Made by a program: the position numbers and the translations under genes. A DNA stretch of 64,000 bases from NCBI GenBank assembly GCA_963808965.1, contig CAWEHU010000020.1:62001-126000 (forward strand), written 5' to 3'. This document shows, piece by piece, positions 46,048 through 55,584 of the stretch; the first letter of the stretch is position 1; every line of letters starts with the position of its first letter. Below the pieces are notes generated by a model. The model was not told the origin of the DNA. It made no database searches and saw only the letters and a list, made by a program, of their open reading frames with translations. The stretch comes from CAWEHU01 sp963808965 (GTDB taxonomy: Bacteria; Pseudomonadota; Alphaproteobacteria; Acetobacterales; Acetobacteraceae).

Positions 46048-46053
46048 CGTACC

Positions 46054-48574
46054 GTGCCCGATGACGGTTCGCTCGACGAAATGGTGGACGGCGGTGGCCG
46101 CTTCCGTCCCCATTGGCGTCGAATTCTCAACTCGATTTTCGGCCTTGGCCACGCAGCGCTCGCCCAGCGCGCGGGATTGTTGGATCGCGCCTTCGCTGAC
46201 GAGGGTTTCGCCAGCCTGCTGCCGGGAGCGCGCTCCGTCGTCTGGCATTGCGATCCTATCCCGCTGCCGCTTTCCGGCGCGGAATTCGCCACACTCGAAG
46301 CTGGGCTCGTGCAACGGGCGCGGCTTCTCGAAGCGATCCTCGCGGACGTTTACGGCCCGCAGCATCTTTTGGCGGAAGGCGTGCTGCCACCGGCGCTTGT
46401 ATACGCCAATCCCGCCTTCCTCCGCCCCTGCCGCGCGGTTGACGGGGCGGGACCGGCCGCGCCGCTGCTGCATTTCTACGCCGCGGATCTGATCCGAGGA
46501 CCGGACGGGGTCTGGCGGGTGCTCGCGGACCGGACCGACCGTCCGACCGGAGCGGGCTACGCGCTCGAGAACCGGCGCATGCTCTCGCGCATGGTTCCCG
46601 AGATCTTCCACTCGCGAGAGATCTGGCAGATCACGCCGTTTTTCGAGACTTGGCAGGACGCCTTGCAGCGGCTGGCCGCCACCGGATCGGGGGGCGCCAG
46701 CAACGTCGCGCTGCTGACGGCGGGCCATAAGGACCCGGCCTGGTTCGAGCACGTCCTGCTTTCGCGTGAGCTGTCCTGCACGCTGGTCGAGAGCGGCGAC
46801 CTTACCGCGCGTGGCGGGCGCGTCTTCCTGAAGACCTTGCGCGGTCTGCAGCCGCTCGACGTGCTGCTGCGACGCCAGGACGGACAAAGTGTCGATCCGC
46901 TCGAACTCGGGTCGAGTACCGGCGGCCGGTGTCGCCGGACTGCTCGACGCGGCACGCAACGGGGCGGTGCGGATCGTCAACGACCCCGGAACCGGGCTCG
47001 CCGAAGCGCCGGCGCTCGCGGCCTTTCTGCCGGACTTGGCGCCCCGCCTGCTCGGCGAAAAGCTGCGCCTCCCCAGCGTTCTCACATTATGGCTCGGCGA
47101 CGAGCGGGCGCGCGGCATCGTCGCGGGTGATCTCGGCAAATGGCTGATCCGTCCGGCGCTCGACGGCAGCGTGGCGCCGGTCGCGGCCGCGCGGCTCTCC
47201 GACGGCGGGCAGGAGAAACTCGCCGCCCGCATCGACGAGTTCCCCTGGCAGTTCGCGGCCAGCGCCTTGCTTCCGCCTTCGGTGGCGCCCTGTGTAGGTC
47301 AGGAGCGGTTCGAGCCGCGCCGGATCGTCCTTCGCCTCTTCCTCGTATTCGATGGCGTGCGGTGGCAGATGATGCGCGGCGGGCTCGCCCGGGCGCTGAC
47401 CGATGAAGACGCGCTGGCCGGCCGTCTGCCGCGTCGCGCGACCTCCAAGGACGTGTGGGTGCTCGCGGAGGACGGGGCCGAAATCGTCGGCCCGGCGCAA
47501 ATGTTCCTTCCTCCGTTGGCCATTCGCCGCACCCAGGGCGACCTGCCCGCACGGGTCGTATCGGACTTCTTCTGGCTGGGCCGGTATTTGGAACGGCTGG
47601 AGGCGGCGGCCCGCCTGCAACGGGCGACCATCGCGCGCCTGGGGCGGGCCGCGCCCACGCCGCGCGAACGGGCCGAACTGTATATCCTCCTCGAGTGCCT
47701 CGCCCACACCGGGCTCGTGAACAGCGAGAACGTGCAGAGCGCGAGCGTCAGTGCGCTGAGCGAGGCCCTTCTGCGCACGATCGCCGACGAGGGCGCCGTT
47801 GCCGTCCTGCTCGGCCGCGTCACCCGGCTCGCCGAGTATTTGCGCGACCGGCTCACCGGCGAGATGTACGCCGCCATCACGCAAATGCTGCACGGGGTCA
47901 GTCTCGAGTTTCGCGCGATCGGCCGCAGGGCGGACGCAAGAAGTCTCGACCGTCTGTCGCAGGCGATGGGCCAAGTGCTCCGTTTCTCGGCGACTGTCGG
48001 CGGACTCTCGGCCGAGAACATGGTGCGGAGCGGCGGCCGTCTGTTCCTGGATCTCGGCCGGCGGCTCGAACGCGCCGAGGCGGTGGCCGCCGAACTGGCC
48101 TTCGCCCTCGCCCCGCAGGGACCGGCGACCCAGCCCGGTCATATCGAGGCCGGGCTCCGGCTCGCGCTCGAGCTGCGCGATTCCGCGATAACCTACCGCA
48201 GCCGCTACTGCACAGTGGTGCAGCCCGCGCCTGCCCTCGATTTGGTGTTGGCGGACGACGACAATCCGCGCGCCCTCGCCTTCCAGCTCGTCGTCGCGCG
48301 GGACCTGCTGGTCGAGATCGCCGGCGGGAGCGCGACGCCGGTTGCCCGGATCATGACCGAGCTTCTGGACGAGACGCAGGCGATCGTTCGCGAAGTGGCG
48401 CGGGCGCAGGATCAGGCGGTCGCGGCCGCCCAGCTACCTCCGCGGCTGCGGACGATCCAGGCGCGGTTGGCGGCGATGTCGGATCGCGTCGCTCGCCAAT
48501 ACTTCGATTTGCTCCCGGTGCCACACGCGGTCGGAATGGAGCCGGAAACGCGACGGATGCGCGGGGCGGCATGA
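46054..48574 (+). CDS. ATP-grasp::alpha-E fusion protein, one-base frame break
   Basis: The first half is a circularly permuted ATP-grasp domain (ARLLEAILADVYGPQHLL, GYALENRRMLSRMVPE, GQERFEPRRIVLRLFLV). The second half, from about residue 500, is an alpha-E domain (SDFFWLGRYLERLEAAARLQRA, RSGGRLFLDLGRRLERAEAVA). The frame slips near 46913; dropping one A gives GSVPAAGVAGLLDAAR and 839 aa in all. The start is GTG 46054, 6 bp after the DUF2126 gene; ATG 46081 is an alternative. The stop overlaps the next start as ATGA. Confidence 0.88.
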
Positions 48575-49446
48575 ATTCTTCGGGTCCGCCACGCCACGCG
48601 GTACGATTACAGCAGCCCGGTCGATCTGGGCACGCACATGGTGCATTTGCAGCCGCGCTCACTTCCGGGACAGCAAGTCCTCTCCGCGATGCTCAGTTGC
48701 AGCCCCGCGGCCGCCCGGCGCAGCGAGAGCCTGGACCATTTCGGCAACCGGGTCGCCTGGCTGTTTCTCGACCTGCCGCATCCGGTCTTTGAAATCGTCG
48801 CCGAGGCGACCGTCGACGTCCGGTTCCCGGACCCGCCGCGGATGGACCTCACTCCTCCCTGGGAGGAGGTCGTGGCGATCGCTCGCGCGGCGGCCGAGAT
48901 GGCTGGCGCGCGGCGGAGTTCCTGTTCGAGAGCCCGATGATCCCGCTGACGCAGGAGGCGGGAATTTACGCCGCTTCTTGCTTTCCTCCCGGCCGGCCGA
49001 TCCTCGCCGGATTGCTCGAACTCATGGCCCGCATCCGCAGCGAGTTCACCTTTCGCGCCGGCGTGACCACCCTTTCGACGCCGATCCGGACCGTGCTCGA
49101 GCGACGCGAGGGCGTTTGCCAGGATTTCGCCCACCTCATGATCGCGGCGCTGCGCGCGCTCGGTCTGCCGGCCCGCTACATCTCCGGCTACATCCGGACC
49201 CGGCCACCTCCTGGGCAGAAGCGCCGGCTGGGCGTCGACCAGTCGCATGCCTGGATCGGTGCATGGCTCGGCCCCGCATACGGCTGGATCGACCTCGATC
49301 CCACCAACAACCTCGTGGTGTGCGACGAGCATGTCGTCCTGGGTTGGGGCCGTGACTACAGCGATGTAAGTCCGGTGCTCGGGGTGATCCTGGGCGGCGG
49401 CAGGCACGGCCTCTCGGTCAGCGTCGATCTGGAGGCGATGGAGTGA
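48571..49446 (+). CDS. Transglutaminase-like protein, two compensating frame breaks
   Basis: About 291 aa. The N-terminal beta region (RHATRYDYSSPVDLGTH, FGNRVAWLFLD) is followed by a transglutaminase core with Cys in REGVCQDFAHLM, His in DQSHAWIG and Asp in WIDLDPTNN. One extra base near 48583 (GGG) and one missing near 48911 are needed for a single frame; together they keep the length in phase. The ATG at 48571 overlaps the preceding stop. Third gene of the plus-strand arm. The triad is complete, so activity as a protease or acyltransferase is possible. Confidence 0.85.
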
Positions 49447-49573
49447 TGTTTTTATCCTCCTAGCCCAAGTCTCTGAGGGGGATTGGGAACGCTAACGGCA
49501 CGACGGCGATCATCGCCATGGTTCACTCTGCCGTGCTCTGAGCCTCCTCCTCCGGGATCCAGGAAGCGTAGCC

Positions 49574-50461
49574 ATGCTCATGCGAAGCAAGCTGTTCGTG
49601 CCCGGGTCACGGCCCGAACTGTTCGCCAAGGCCGCCGCCTCCGCCGCAGACGCTCTCTCTTTCGATCTGGAGGACGCGGTCGCCAAGGATCGCAAGGCCG
49701 AGGCGCGTGCCTTGCTAGCAGCTTTTCTCCGCCAGTCGTCCACTGAGGTCCGCAAGATTTTCGTGGTTCGGGTCAATGCCGTCGGGACGGACTTGTTCCA
49801 GGCGGATCTGGACGCTGTCGTCGTGCCACGACTCGACATCGTGAACTTGCCTATGGTCGAGGATGCCGACGCGGTGGCCGAGGCCGCCGCACGGCTTGAT
49901 CGGTTGGAGGCAGAAACGTCGCGATCGCAATCGATCGGCATCCTGGCCAACATCGAGACCCCGAAGGGCCTTCGGAACGCGGCCAAGATCGCGGCCGCGC
50001 ACCCGAGGGTGATCGGATTGCAGATCGGTTACGCGGACCTCCTCGAACCGTACGGTATCGACCGCTCCGACTTGGCGGCGCTCGCGCATATCCGCATTGC
50101 CGTGCGCCTCGCGGCGGCCGAGGCTGGCGTTGCCGCCTATGACGGGGCCTATGCGATCGTGAAGAACCCTGACGGCTACCGGGCCGAATGCGAGGCGGCG
50201 CGACGGCACGGCTTCGCCGGCAAGAGCTGTATCCATCCGAGCCAGATCGCCATCGCCAACGACGTGTTCATGCCGAAGCCGGCTGAAATCGAGCGTGCCC
50301 GCCGTATTCTCGCGGCGGCCGCCGAAGCCGAGGCGAAGGGGGTCGGGGCCTTCGTCGTGGACGGCCAGATGATCGACGAGCCTTTCCTGGTCAGTGCCCG
50401 CGCGATCGTGGAGCTCGCCGATCTTCACGCGCGTCAACCCACAGCCCGACCCGAGACATGA
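49574..50461 (+). CDS. HpcH/HpaI aldolase/CitE-family CoA ester lyase
   Basis: A 295-aa TIM-barrel lyase related to the citrate lyase beta subunit. RSKLFVPGSRPELFAKA at the start, LSFDLEDAV (metal/acid region), ILANIETPKGL, GLQIGYADLL and GKSCIHPSQI are typical for enzymes acting on malyl- or citramalyl-CoA-type esters. It is 1 bp from the CoA transferase gene, which suggests that the pair forms and cleaves a CoA ester. ATG 49580 is an equally good start. Confidence 0.88.
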   Translation: MLMRSKLFVPGSRPELFAKAAASAADALSFDLEDAVAKDRKAEARALLAAFLRQSSTEVRKIFVVRVNAVGTDLFQADLDAVVVPRLDIVNLPMVEDADAVAEAAARLDRLEAETSRSQSIGILANIETPKGLRNAAKIAAAHPRVIGLQIGYADLLEPYGIDRSDLAALAHIRIAVRLAAAEAGVAAYDGAYAIVKNPDGYRAECEAARRHGFAGKSCIHPSQIAIANDVFMPKPAEIERARRILAAAAEAEAKGVGAFVVDGQMIDEPFLVSARAIVELADLHARQPTARPET

Positions 50462-50462
50462 A

Positions 50463-51737
50463 ATGAGCGAACTCCATCGCCGCGATTACCAGCCGGGCAC
50501 CCCCGGCGCGCTCGACGGCGTCCGCATCCTCGACCTCTCCCGCCTGTTCGCGGGCAACGTGCTGACCCAGATCCTCGGCGATTTTGGCGCCGAAGTAATC
50601 AAGGTCGAGCCGCCCGAAGGCGACACGCTGCGCGCCTGGAAAACAGAGAGTGTGGCCACTCACTGGAAAGTTTACGCCCGCAACAAGAAGAGCCTGTGCC
50701 TCGGCCTGCGCGATCCGAGAGCATCGGACATCATCCGCAAGCTGGTGCCTTCGGCCGACATCTTCATCGAGAGCTTCCGCCCTGGGATTCTGGAAAAGAT
50801 GGGGCTCGGCCCAGATGCGCTGCTAGGGTTGAACCCGAAGCTCGTGGTCATGCGAATTTCCGGCTGGGGCCAGAGCGGCCCTTACGCGCAGCGGCCAGGC
50901 TTCGGCACGCTAATCGAGGGCTTTTCCGGATTCGCGGCCATCAACGGCTTCGCCGATCGCGAGCCCGTGCTGCCGCCGATGTATCTCGCGGACGGCGTCG
51001 CCGGCATCTACGGCGCCTCGGCAGCGATGATCGCGCTGCGCGAGGTGGAAGTGAATGGCGGCAAAGGTCAGGTCGTCGATCTGCCGCTGCTCGATCCGTT
51101 ATTCGCCATCCTCAGCCCGCAGGCCGCAAACTATCGCCTGACCGGCAAGGTCAAGCCGAGGACCGGCAGCCGGTCCACCAACTCCGCGCCGCGCAATGCC
51201 TATATGTGCAAGGACGGAAAATATGTCGGACTGTCCGCCTCGATCCAGAAGATGGCGGAGCGATTGTTTCGCGCGATCGGCCGGCCTGATCTCGTCGACG
51301 ATCCGCGGTTCCGCACCAACGCGGACCGGTTGCGCCACGCTGAAGAGTTGGACGCGATCATCGGCGCCTTCATCGCCGAGCGCACCCAGGCCGAAAACGT
51401 CGCGTTCTTCGAGGCCGCCGAGGTCACGATCGGTCCGATATACGACATTGCGCAGATCACGCGAGATCCGCACGTGATCGAGCGCGAGCTACTCGCGGAT
51501 TATCCCGATCCTGAGATGGAAGCCTTGCCCATGCACCATGTGGTGCCGCGCTTTCTGGCGACGCCCGGCTCGATCCGCACTCCCGCACCATCGCTCGGGG
51601 AGCATAACCGCGAGCTGCTGGCCGAGATCGGCATCACTGACGCGGAGTACGCGGAGCTTGTCAGCGCCGGTGTCGTCTGCGCCGAAGACCCGGCGACGGC
51701 GAACGAGGCTGAGAGGCGTGCCGGCCGGTTCGGCTGA
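50463..51737 (+). CDS. CaiB/BaiF-family CoA transferase (type III)
   Basis: Moves CoA between carboxylic acids. The 424-aa protein shows GVRILDLSRLFAGNVLTQIL at the N-terminus, FGAEVIKVEPPEGD, the GQSGPYAQRPGFGTLIEGFSG region and the catalytic Asp in YLADGVAGIYGA. ATG 50463 is chosen, 1 bp after the preceding stop. Together with the CitE-like lyase and the AtoE-type permease it forms a tightly spaced carboxylate-use unit. Confidence 0.92.
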   Translation: MSELHRRDYQPGTPGALDGVRILDLSRLFAGNVLTQILGDFGAEVIKVEPPEGDTLRAWKTESVATHWKVYARNKKSLCLGLRDPRASDIIRKLVPSADIFIESFRPGILEKMGLGPDALLGLNPKLVVMRISGWGQSGPYAQRPGFGTLIEGFSGFAAINGFADREPVLPPMYLADGVAGIYGASAAMIALREVEVNGGKGQVVDLPLLDPLFAILSPQAANYRLTGKVKPRTGSRSTNSAPRNAYMCKDGKYVGLSASIQKMAERLFRAIGRPDLVDDPRFRTNADRLRHAEELDAIIGAFIAERTQAENVAFFEAAEVTIGPIYDIAQITRDPHVIERELLADYPDPEMEALPMHHVVPRFLATPGSIRTPAPSLGEHNRELLAEIGITDAEYAELVSAGVVCAEDPATANEAERRAGRFG

Positions 51738-51790
51738 GCTCCGAAAAAAGCTCACCAGCGCAAGAGTAGAGCGTCAAGGAAGGGAACGCG

Positions 51791-53152
51791 ATGAGTATTC
51801 AGCAAGCCGCCGAGAGCCCGCGCCGCAGGAGCTTCGTTGCAGGTTCGGTCTACGTGTTCGAGCATATCATGCCCGATCCGCTGGTGCTCGCCATCGGGCT
51901 TACCTTCCTGGTCGCACTCGCTGCCGCGCTGTTCGCATCCAACGGTTTCATCCCGGTAATTCTCGACTCTTGGTATTCGGGGGTGTTCAACATCCTCGGC
52001 TTCGCCTTCCAGATGATCCTGATCCTCGCCACCGGTCACGCGCTGGCTCACGCCCCGGTGGTGCAACGCGGCCTCCGCTCGCTCGTGTCGGGCCTGCGGA
52101 CGCCCAATCAGGCCGTCGTGCTAACCTTCCTGGTCGCGGCGACCGCCTCGTGGCTGAACTGGGGCTTCGGCCTCGTCGTCGGCGCTATCCTCGCACGCGA
52201 GGTGGCGAAGCGCGTGCGCCTCGATTTCGGCTGGCTTGTCGCCGCTGCCTATTCGGGCTGGGTCATCTGGGCGAGCGGGCCGTCCAGTTCCATCGCGCTC
52301 TCCCAGGCAACCCACGGCAATGCACTGAATGTCGTCGAGAAGATCACCGGCAAGCTCCTGCCGTTCGGCGAAACCGTGTTCACGACATTCAATCTCGTGC
52401 CGACTATCCTGATCGTGCTCGTCATGCCGATGGTATTCATCGCGGTGCGACCGCGCGACGACGAGATGGAAGTGTTCGTGCCACCCCAAGACGAGGCGGA
52501 ACCGCCCCGGCGTCAGGAGGGTCCCCTCTCCTTCTCACACCGCGCCAACCATTCACGAGTTGTCAGCCTGTTCATGGTGGCGCTCGGAATTGGCTACTTG
52601 GCGAGGACCTGGCGGGCCAAAGGTTTTTCGCTCGACGTCAACACGGTTATCCTGATCTTCCTGATAGCCGGGATCGCCCTGCACGGATATCCCGTCGCGT
52701 ACGGCAACGCGATGAAGAACGCCGCGAAGCAGACCGGCTCGATGATGCTGCAATACCCGATCTATGGCGGCATCATGGGAATCATGGACGGAACGGGCCT
52801 GGCCGCGATGATCTCGAAATTCTTCGTCGCCATCGCGACCGCGCACACGTTGCCGTTCTGGACCTACTTCGCCTCGCTCTTCATCACGTTCATGGTGCCG
52901 AGCGGCGGCGGTCACTGGGCGGTGCAGGGACCGTTCGCGGTGCCCGCCGCGGTTTCATTGCACGCTTCTATTCCGGCGACGACCATGGGAGTCGCGATGG
53001 GCGAGCAGGTCGCCAACATGCTGCAGCCCTTCTGGGCGCTGCCGGTGGTGGCGATGGCGGGAATCGGCATTCAGCGAGTGCTCGGCTTCACGGTCGTGAC
53101 CTTCGCGGTCGCAGGCCTCATCTACGCCCTCGGCTTGCTCCTCCTCACATGA
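51791..53152 (+). CDS. Short-chain fatty acid transporter, AtoE family
   Basis: A 453-aa membrane protein with about 10-12 helices. Family motifs are SGPSSSIALSQATHGN near residue 157 and VPSGGGHWAVQGPF near 370. AtoE proteins take up short-chain fatty acids or related anions. AAGGAAGGGA lies upstream of the ATG. The stop overlaps the next gene's start as ATGA, and the unit continues with an amidohydrolase. Confidence 0.9.
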   Translation: MSIQQAAESPRRRSFVAGSVYVFEHIMPDPLVLAIGLTFLVALAAALFASNGFIPVILDSWYSGVFNILGFAFQMILILATGHALAHAPVVQRGLRSLVSGLRTPNQAVVLTFLVAATASWLNWGFGLVVGAILAREVAKRVRLDFGWLVAAAYSGWVIWASGPSSSIALSQATHGNALNVVEKITGKLLPFGETVFTTFNLVPTILIVLVMPMVFIAVRPRDDEMEVFVPPQDEAEPPRRQEGPLSFSHRANHSRVVSLFMVALGIGYLARTWRAKGFSLDVNTVILIFLIAGIALHGYPVAYGNAMKNAAKQTGSMMLQYPIYGGIMGIMDGTGLAAMISKFFVAIATAHTLPFWTYFASLFITFMVPSGGGHWAVQGPFAVPAAVSLHASIPATTMGVAMGEQVANMLQPFWALPVVAMAGIGIQRVLGFTVVTFAVAGLIYALGLLLLT

Positions 53153-53958
53153 CAGCCCCGGCGAACGCGTGCGACGCGCATCTCCACATTCTCGATCCGC
53201 GCTTTCCGACACCCGAGACTAGCAAGCCTGCGGGGATGACCTTCGAGGACTACCGGCTTCTCCAGCACCGGATCGGCACGACCCGTGCGGTAGTCGTGCA
53301 GCCGAAATATCATCGGACGGACAATGCCTGCACGCTCGACGCAGTCAGGCGCTTCGGCGAGAACGGGCGCGGCATCGCAGTCGTCGGCCCGGATGTCGCT
53401 GACGCAGAACTCGAATTCCTCAACGGGGCCGGGATCCGCGGCCTGCGCTTCAGCGTCTGGAACCCGGCCGATACCGTCACGACCATCGACATGATCGAAC
53501 CCATGTCGAAGCGGATTGCCGGTCTCGGCTGGCACGCGCAGCTTCATATGTCGGGCGATCAGATCGTCGAATCCGCCGCGATGCTCGATCGCCTGTCCTG
53601 CCCGATCGTTTACGACCACATGGGGCGGCTGCCGCCGGAGCAGGGTCCGCGACACCCGGCCTTCAACGTGATCCGCCGCCAGCTCGAAGCGGGCAAAGCT
53701 TGGCTGAAGCTTTCCGGTGCTTACCTCAACACCAAGGTCGGTCCGCCGGATTACCCGGACGCGACCAGAATCGCGCAGGCCTTCGTCGCAGTCGCGCCCG
53801 AACGCCTGGTTTGGGGCAGCGACTGGCCGCATGTTACGGAATCGCACAAACCGGACGACGCGCAGCTTCTCGATCTCCTGGCGGTCTGGGCCGGAGATGA
53901 GAGAACTCGTGACCGAATTTTGGCAGACAACCCCGCCAGACTATACGGTTTCGCCTGA
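53149..53958 (+). CDS. Amidohydrolase family protein, LigI-like lactonase type
   Basis: A 269-aa metal-dependent hydrolase. The metal-binding start CDAHLHILD, the VYDHMGR segment and LVWGSDWPH near the C-terminus place it in the amidohydrolase-2 group with 2-pyrone-4,6-dicarboxylate and sugar lactonases. The substrate cannot be told. It is the last gene of the four-gene plus-strand unit and ends directly at a dispersed repeat. Confidence 0.83.
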   Translation: MTAPANACDAHLHILDPRFPTPETSKPAGMTFEDYRLLQHRIGTTRAVVVQPKYHRTDNACTLDAVRRFGENGRGIAVVGPDVADAELEFLNGAGIRGLRFSVWNPADTVTTIDMIEPMSKRIAGLGWHAQLHMSGDQIVESAAMLDRLSCPIVYDHMGRLPPEQGPRHPAFNVIRRQLEAGKAWLKLSGAYLNTKVGPPDYPDATRIAQAFVAVAPERLVWGSDWPHVTESHKPDDAQLLDLLAVWAGDERTRDRILADNPARLYGFA

Positions 53959-53959
53959 C

Positions 53960-54138
53960 CTAAACTCGTCTTACGCTGACTGGAACGCGCGTCGACGCAA
54001 ATTTCCGCCCATCCCCGCGAAGGCGGGGATCCAGGCCCCTCAGAACGAAGGCTGGCACGTTCGGGCCTGGATTCCCGCTTCCGCGGGAACGAACGGCGCT
54101 TGCGTAGCCACTCACAGTCAGCCGGAAACAAGTCCTAA
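53960..54138 (+). repeat. MITE-like dispersed repeat, copy 7
   Basis: A complete copy flanked by CTAA on both sides. The left end is ACTCGTCTTACGCTGACTG; the right end CAGTCAGCCGGAAACAAGTC is its inverted partner. Hairpins CCCCGCGAAGGCGGGG and TTCCCGCTTCCGCGGGAA lie inside. It fills the whole space between two convergent genes and overlaps the TAG stop codon of the TPP enzyme gene on the minus strand. Confidence 0.9.
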
Positions 54139-54704
54139 GCGGCGACACCGAGCGCACGACGCATACGGAGCTTGATCTCCACGGCATCGCGCGATGGCAT
54201 TACGCGCGGCGGATCGTCTGCCTCGATGAGAACCCGAGCGAAAAGCGTCTGGTCGGATTCCGCGACGGATTTGCGGAGCTCGGCGACCTCTTCCAGCGTT
54301 TTCGCCTGATGGGCGCTCGCAATACCGCAGGCACGCGCGACGCCTACGAGGTCGCAACCCGCGCCAGCGTGGCTCCGCTGCATCCCGGTTTCCCCGTAAT
54401 GGCCGTTATCAAAAACCACGATCGAGAGATTCCTGGGCTTCTTCACGCCCACCGTGGCGAGGGAACCGAGACCCATAAGCATTTCGCCATCGCCAGTCAC
54501 GACAAGCACCCGATCCTTGGGACGCGCCAACGCAAGCCCAAGACCGACGGTCGTCGCACTGCCCATTGCCCCCCAAAGGTAGTAATTGCGTTCGTGGTCG
54601 CCGACCGAGGCAACGTCGTAGGTGCACGACCCCAGGCCGGTCACCACGATGAGTTCTCCTCTATCCTCAAGCAGAACGCGAACGGCCTCACGACGATGCA
54701 TCAT
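54135..54704 (-). CDS. TPP-dependent decarboxylase, C-terminal (beta) subunit
   Basis: The 189-aa protein carries the thiamine diphosphate/Mg site: GDGEMLMGLG and, about 28 residues after GDG, DNGHYGETG; GAMGSATTVGLGLAL is also typical. It resembles the ComE-type subunit of sulfopyruvate decarboxylase and phosphonopyruvate decarboxylases. ATG 54704 overlaps the alpha subunit stop as ATGA, so 54716 is less likely. The substrate may be another 2-oxo acid. Its stop codon TAG is shared with the CTAA at the edge of a repeat. Confidence 0.85.
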   Translation of the reverse strand: MMHRREAVRVLLEDRGELIVVTGLGSCTYDVASVGDHERNYYLWGAMGSATTVGLGLALARPKDRVLVVTGDGEMLMGLGSLATVGVKKPRNLSIVVFDNGHYGETGMQRSHAGAGCDLVGVARACGIASAHQAKTLEEVAELRKSVAESDQTLFARVLIEADDPPRVMPSRDAVEIKLRMRRALGVAA

Positions 54705-55250
54705 TCCCGCACCCATTTCTTTCGGCCGACGAGCTTTTGCGACAGCAAGACGGCAGTGCCGATCTCGCTATCAAACGCCATATCGATCGCCGCCTCGACG
54801 AGCTCAGGAACCTCCTCCGAAGCGTTCGCGCGATAGACTTGAAAGTTGCAGAGCTTCAGGCTCGCTTCCGTGATTGATCCCATAGGGATCTGCCATGGGT
54901 TGAATTCCGCATACTCGCCGCGCATCGTGACGAGCACGACAAGCGGGAATCGGGCGATCATCTGAAGGGAGAAAGTATTGATGCAATTCCCAATCCCGCT
55001 CGACTGCATCAGAAGGATGCTGCGCTTGCCCCCGAGCCAAGCGCCCGCAGCAAGACCGATGCCTTCTTCCTCGCTCGTGAGTACCGACGTCCTCGATCTC
55101 GGGATCAGTGCGACAGCGGTTGATCAATCGCGTATGCCCGGCATCGGGCACATAACCCATGATCTGGATTCCGGACTGCTTGAGCACGTTGAAGATGCGG
55201 TCCGGCCAGTCGTCTGAATAGGTTGAGGGCGTGTTTGCTGGCGGGTTCAT
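54701..55250 (-). CDS. TPP-dependent decarboxylase, N-terminal (alpha) subunit, one-base frame break
   Basis: The PYR-type partner of the beta subunit. The first frame from ATG 55250 reads DRIFNVLKQSGIQIMGYVPDAGHTRLI and the second reads SEEEGIGLAAGAWLGG, MQSSGIGNCINT and MRGEYAEFNPWQIPMG; the Glu in EEEG is the cofactor-activating residue of this fold. They join when one G is removed near 55100, giving 182 aa. Divergent from the MFS gene at 55585. Confidence 0.82.
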
Positions 55251-55584
55251 GCTGCTGATTCCTCGGGTTCAACGGCCTGCGGAGAAAGCGCGCAGTTCAT
55301 CTGCCCCCACGAGTTGCAGCCGATTCGCGGCGTCGCTCAGCGATCCGGCCGCCGCGACTTCCCGAAGGCTGCGCAATCGCCTGAAACCCAAGTCTCGCCC
55401 CTTCGCAAACTGTTGTTGACCCTATCGCCATTTTGGAATTCCGTGAAGGCTATGCCTCCAATGCCGGGCGTGTTCAGCGGAGGAAACGTGGCGCGGGTTT
55501 CGAAGGCCGGGCCGGGCGACGCTCCGCCGGCTCGGCTGCTCTATCGAACCCGCCTGAAAGCGCAGGGGTGTAAAGGAGCACGCT
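55251..55584. other. 334-bp divergent spacer
   Basis: Lies between the TPP enzyme genes and the MFS gene. On the minus strand at about 55310-55420 a short frame reads FRRLRSLREVAAAGSLSDAA, which loosely resembles the first helix-turn-helix part of a LysR-type regulator, but it has no start codon and soon stops. It could be a regulator remnant. A TTGACC near 55418 is a weak -35 candidate for the MFS gene. Confidence 0.35.

Noticed and set aside
51538..53958. 806-codon plus-strand frame covering the permease
   Set aside because: Its first two thirds are out of frame with the CoA transferase and AtoE genes; only the last part, from 53149, is a real gene (amidohydrolase).
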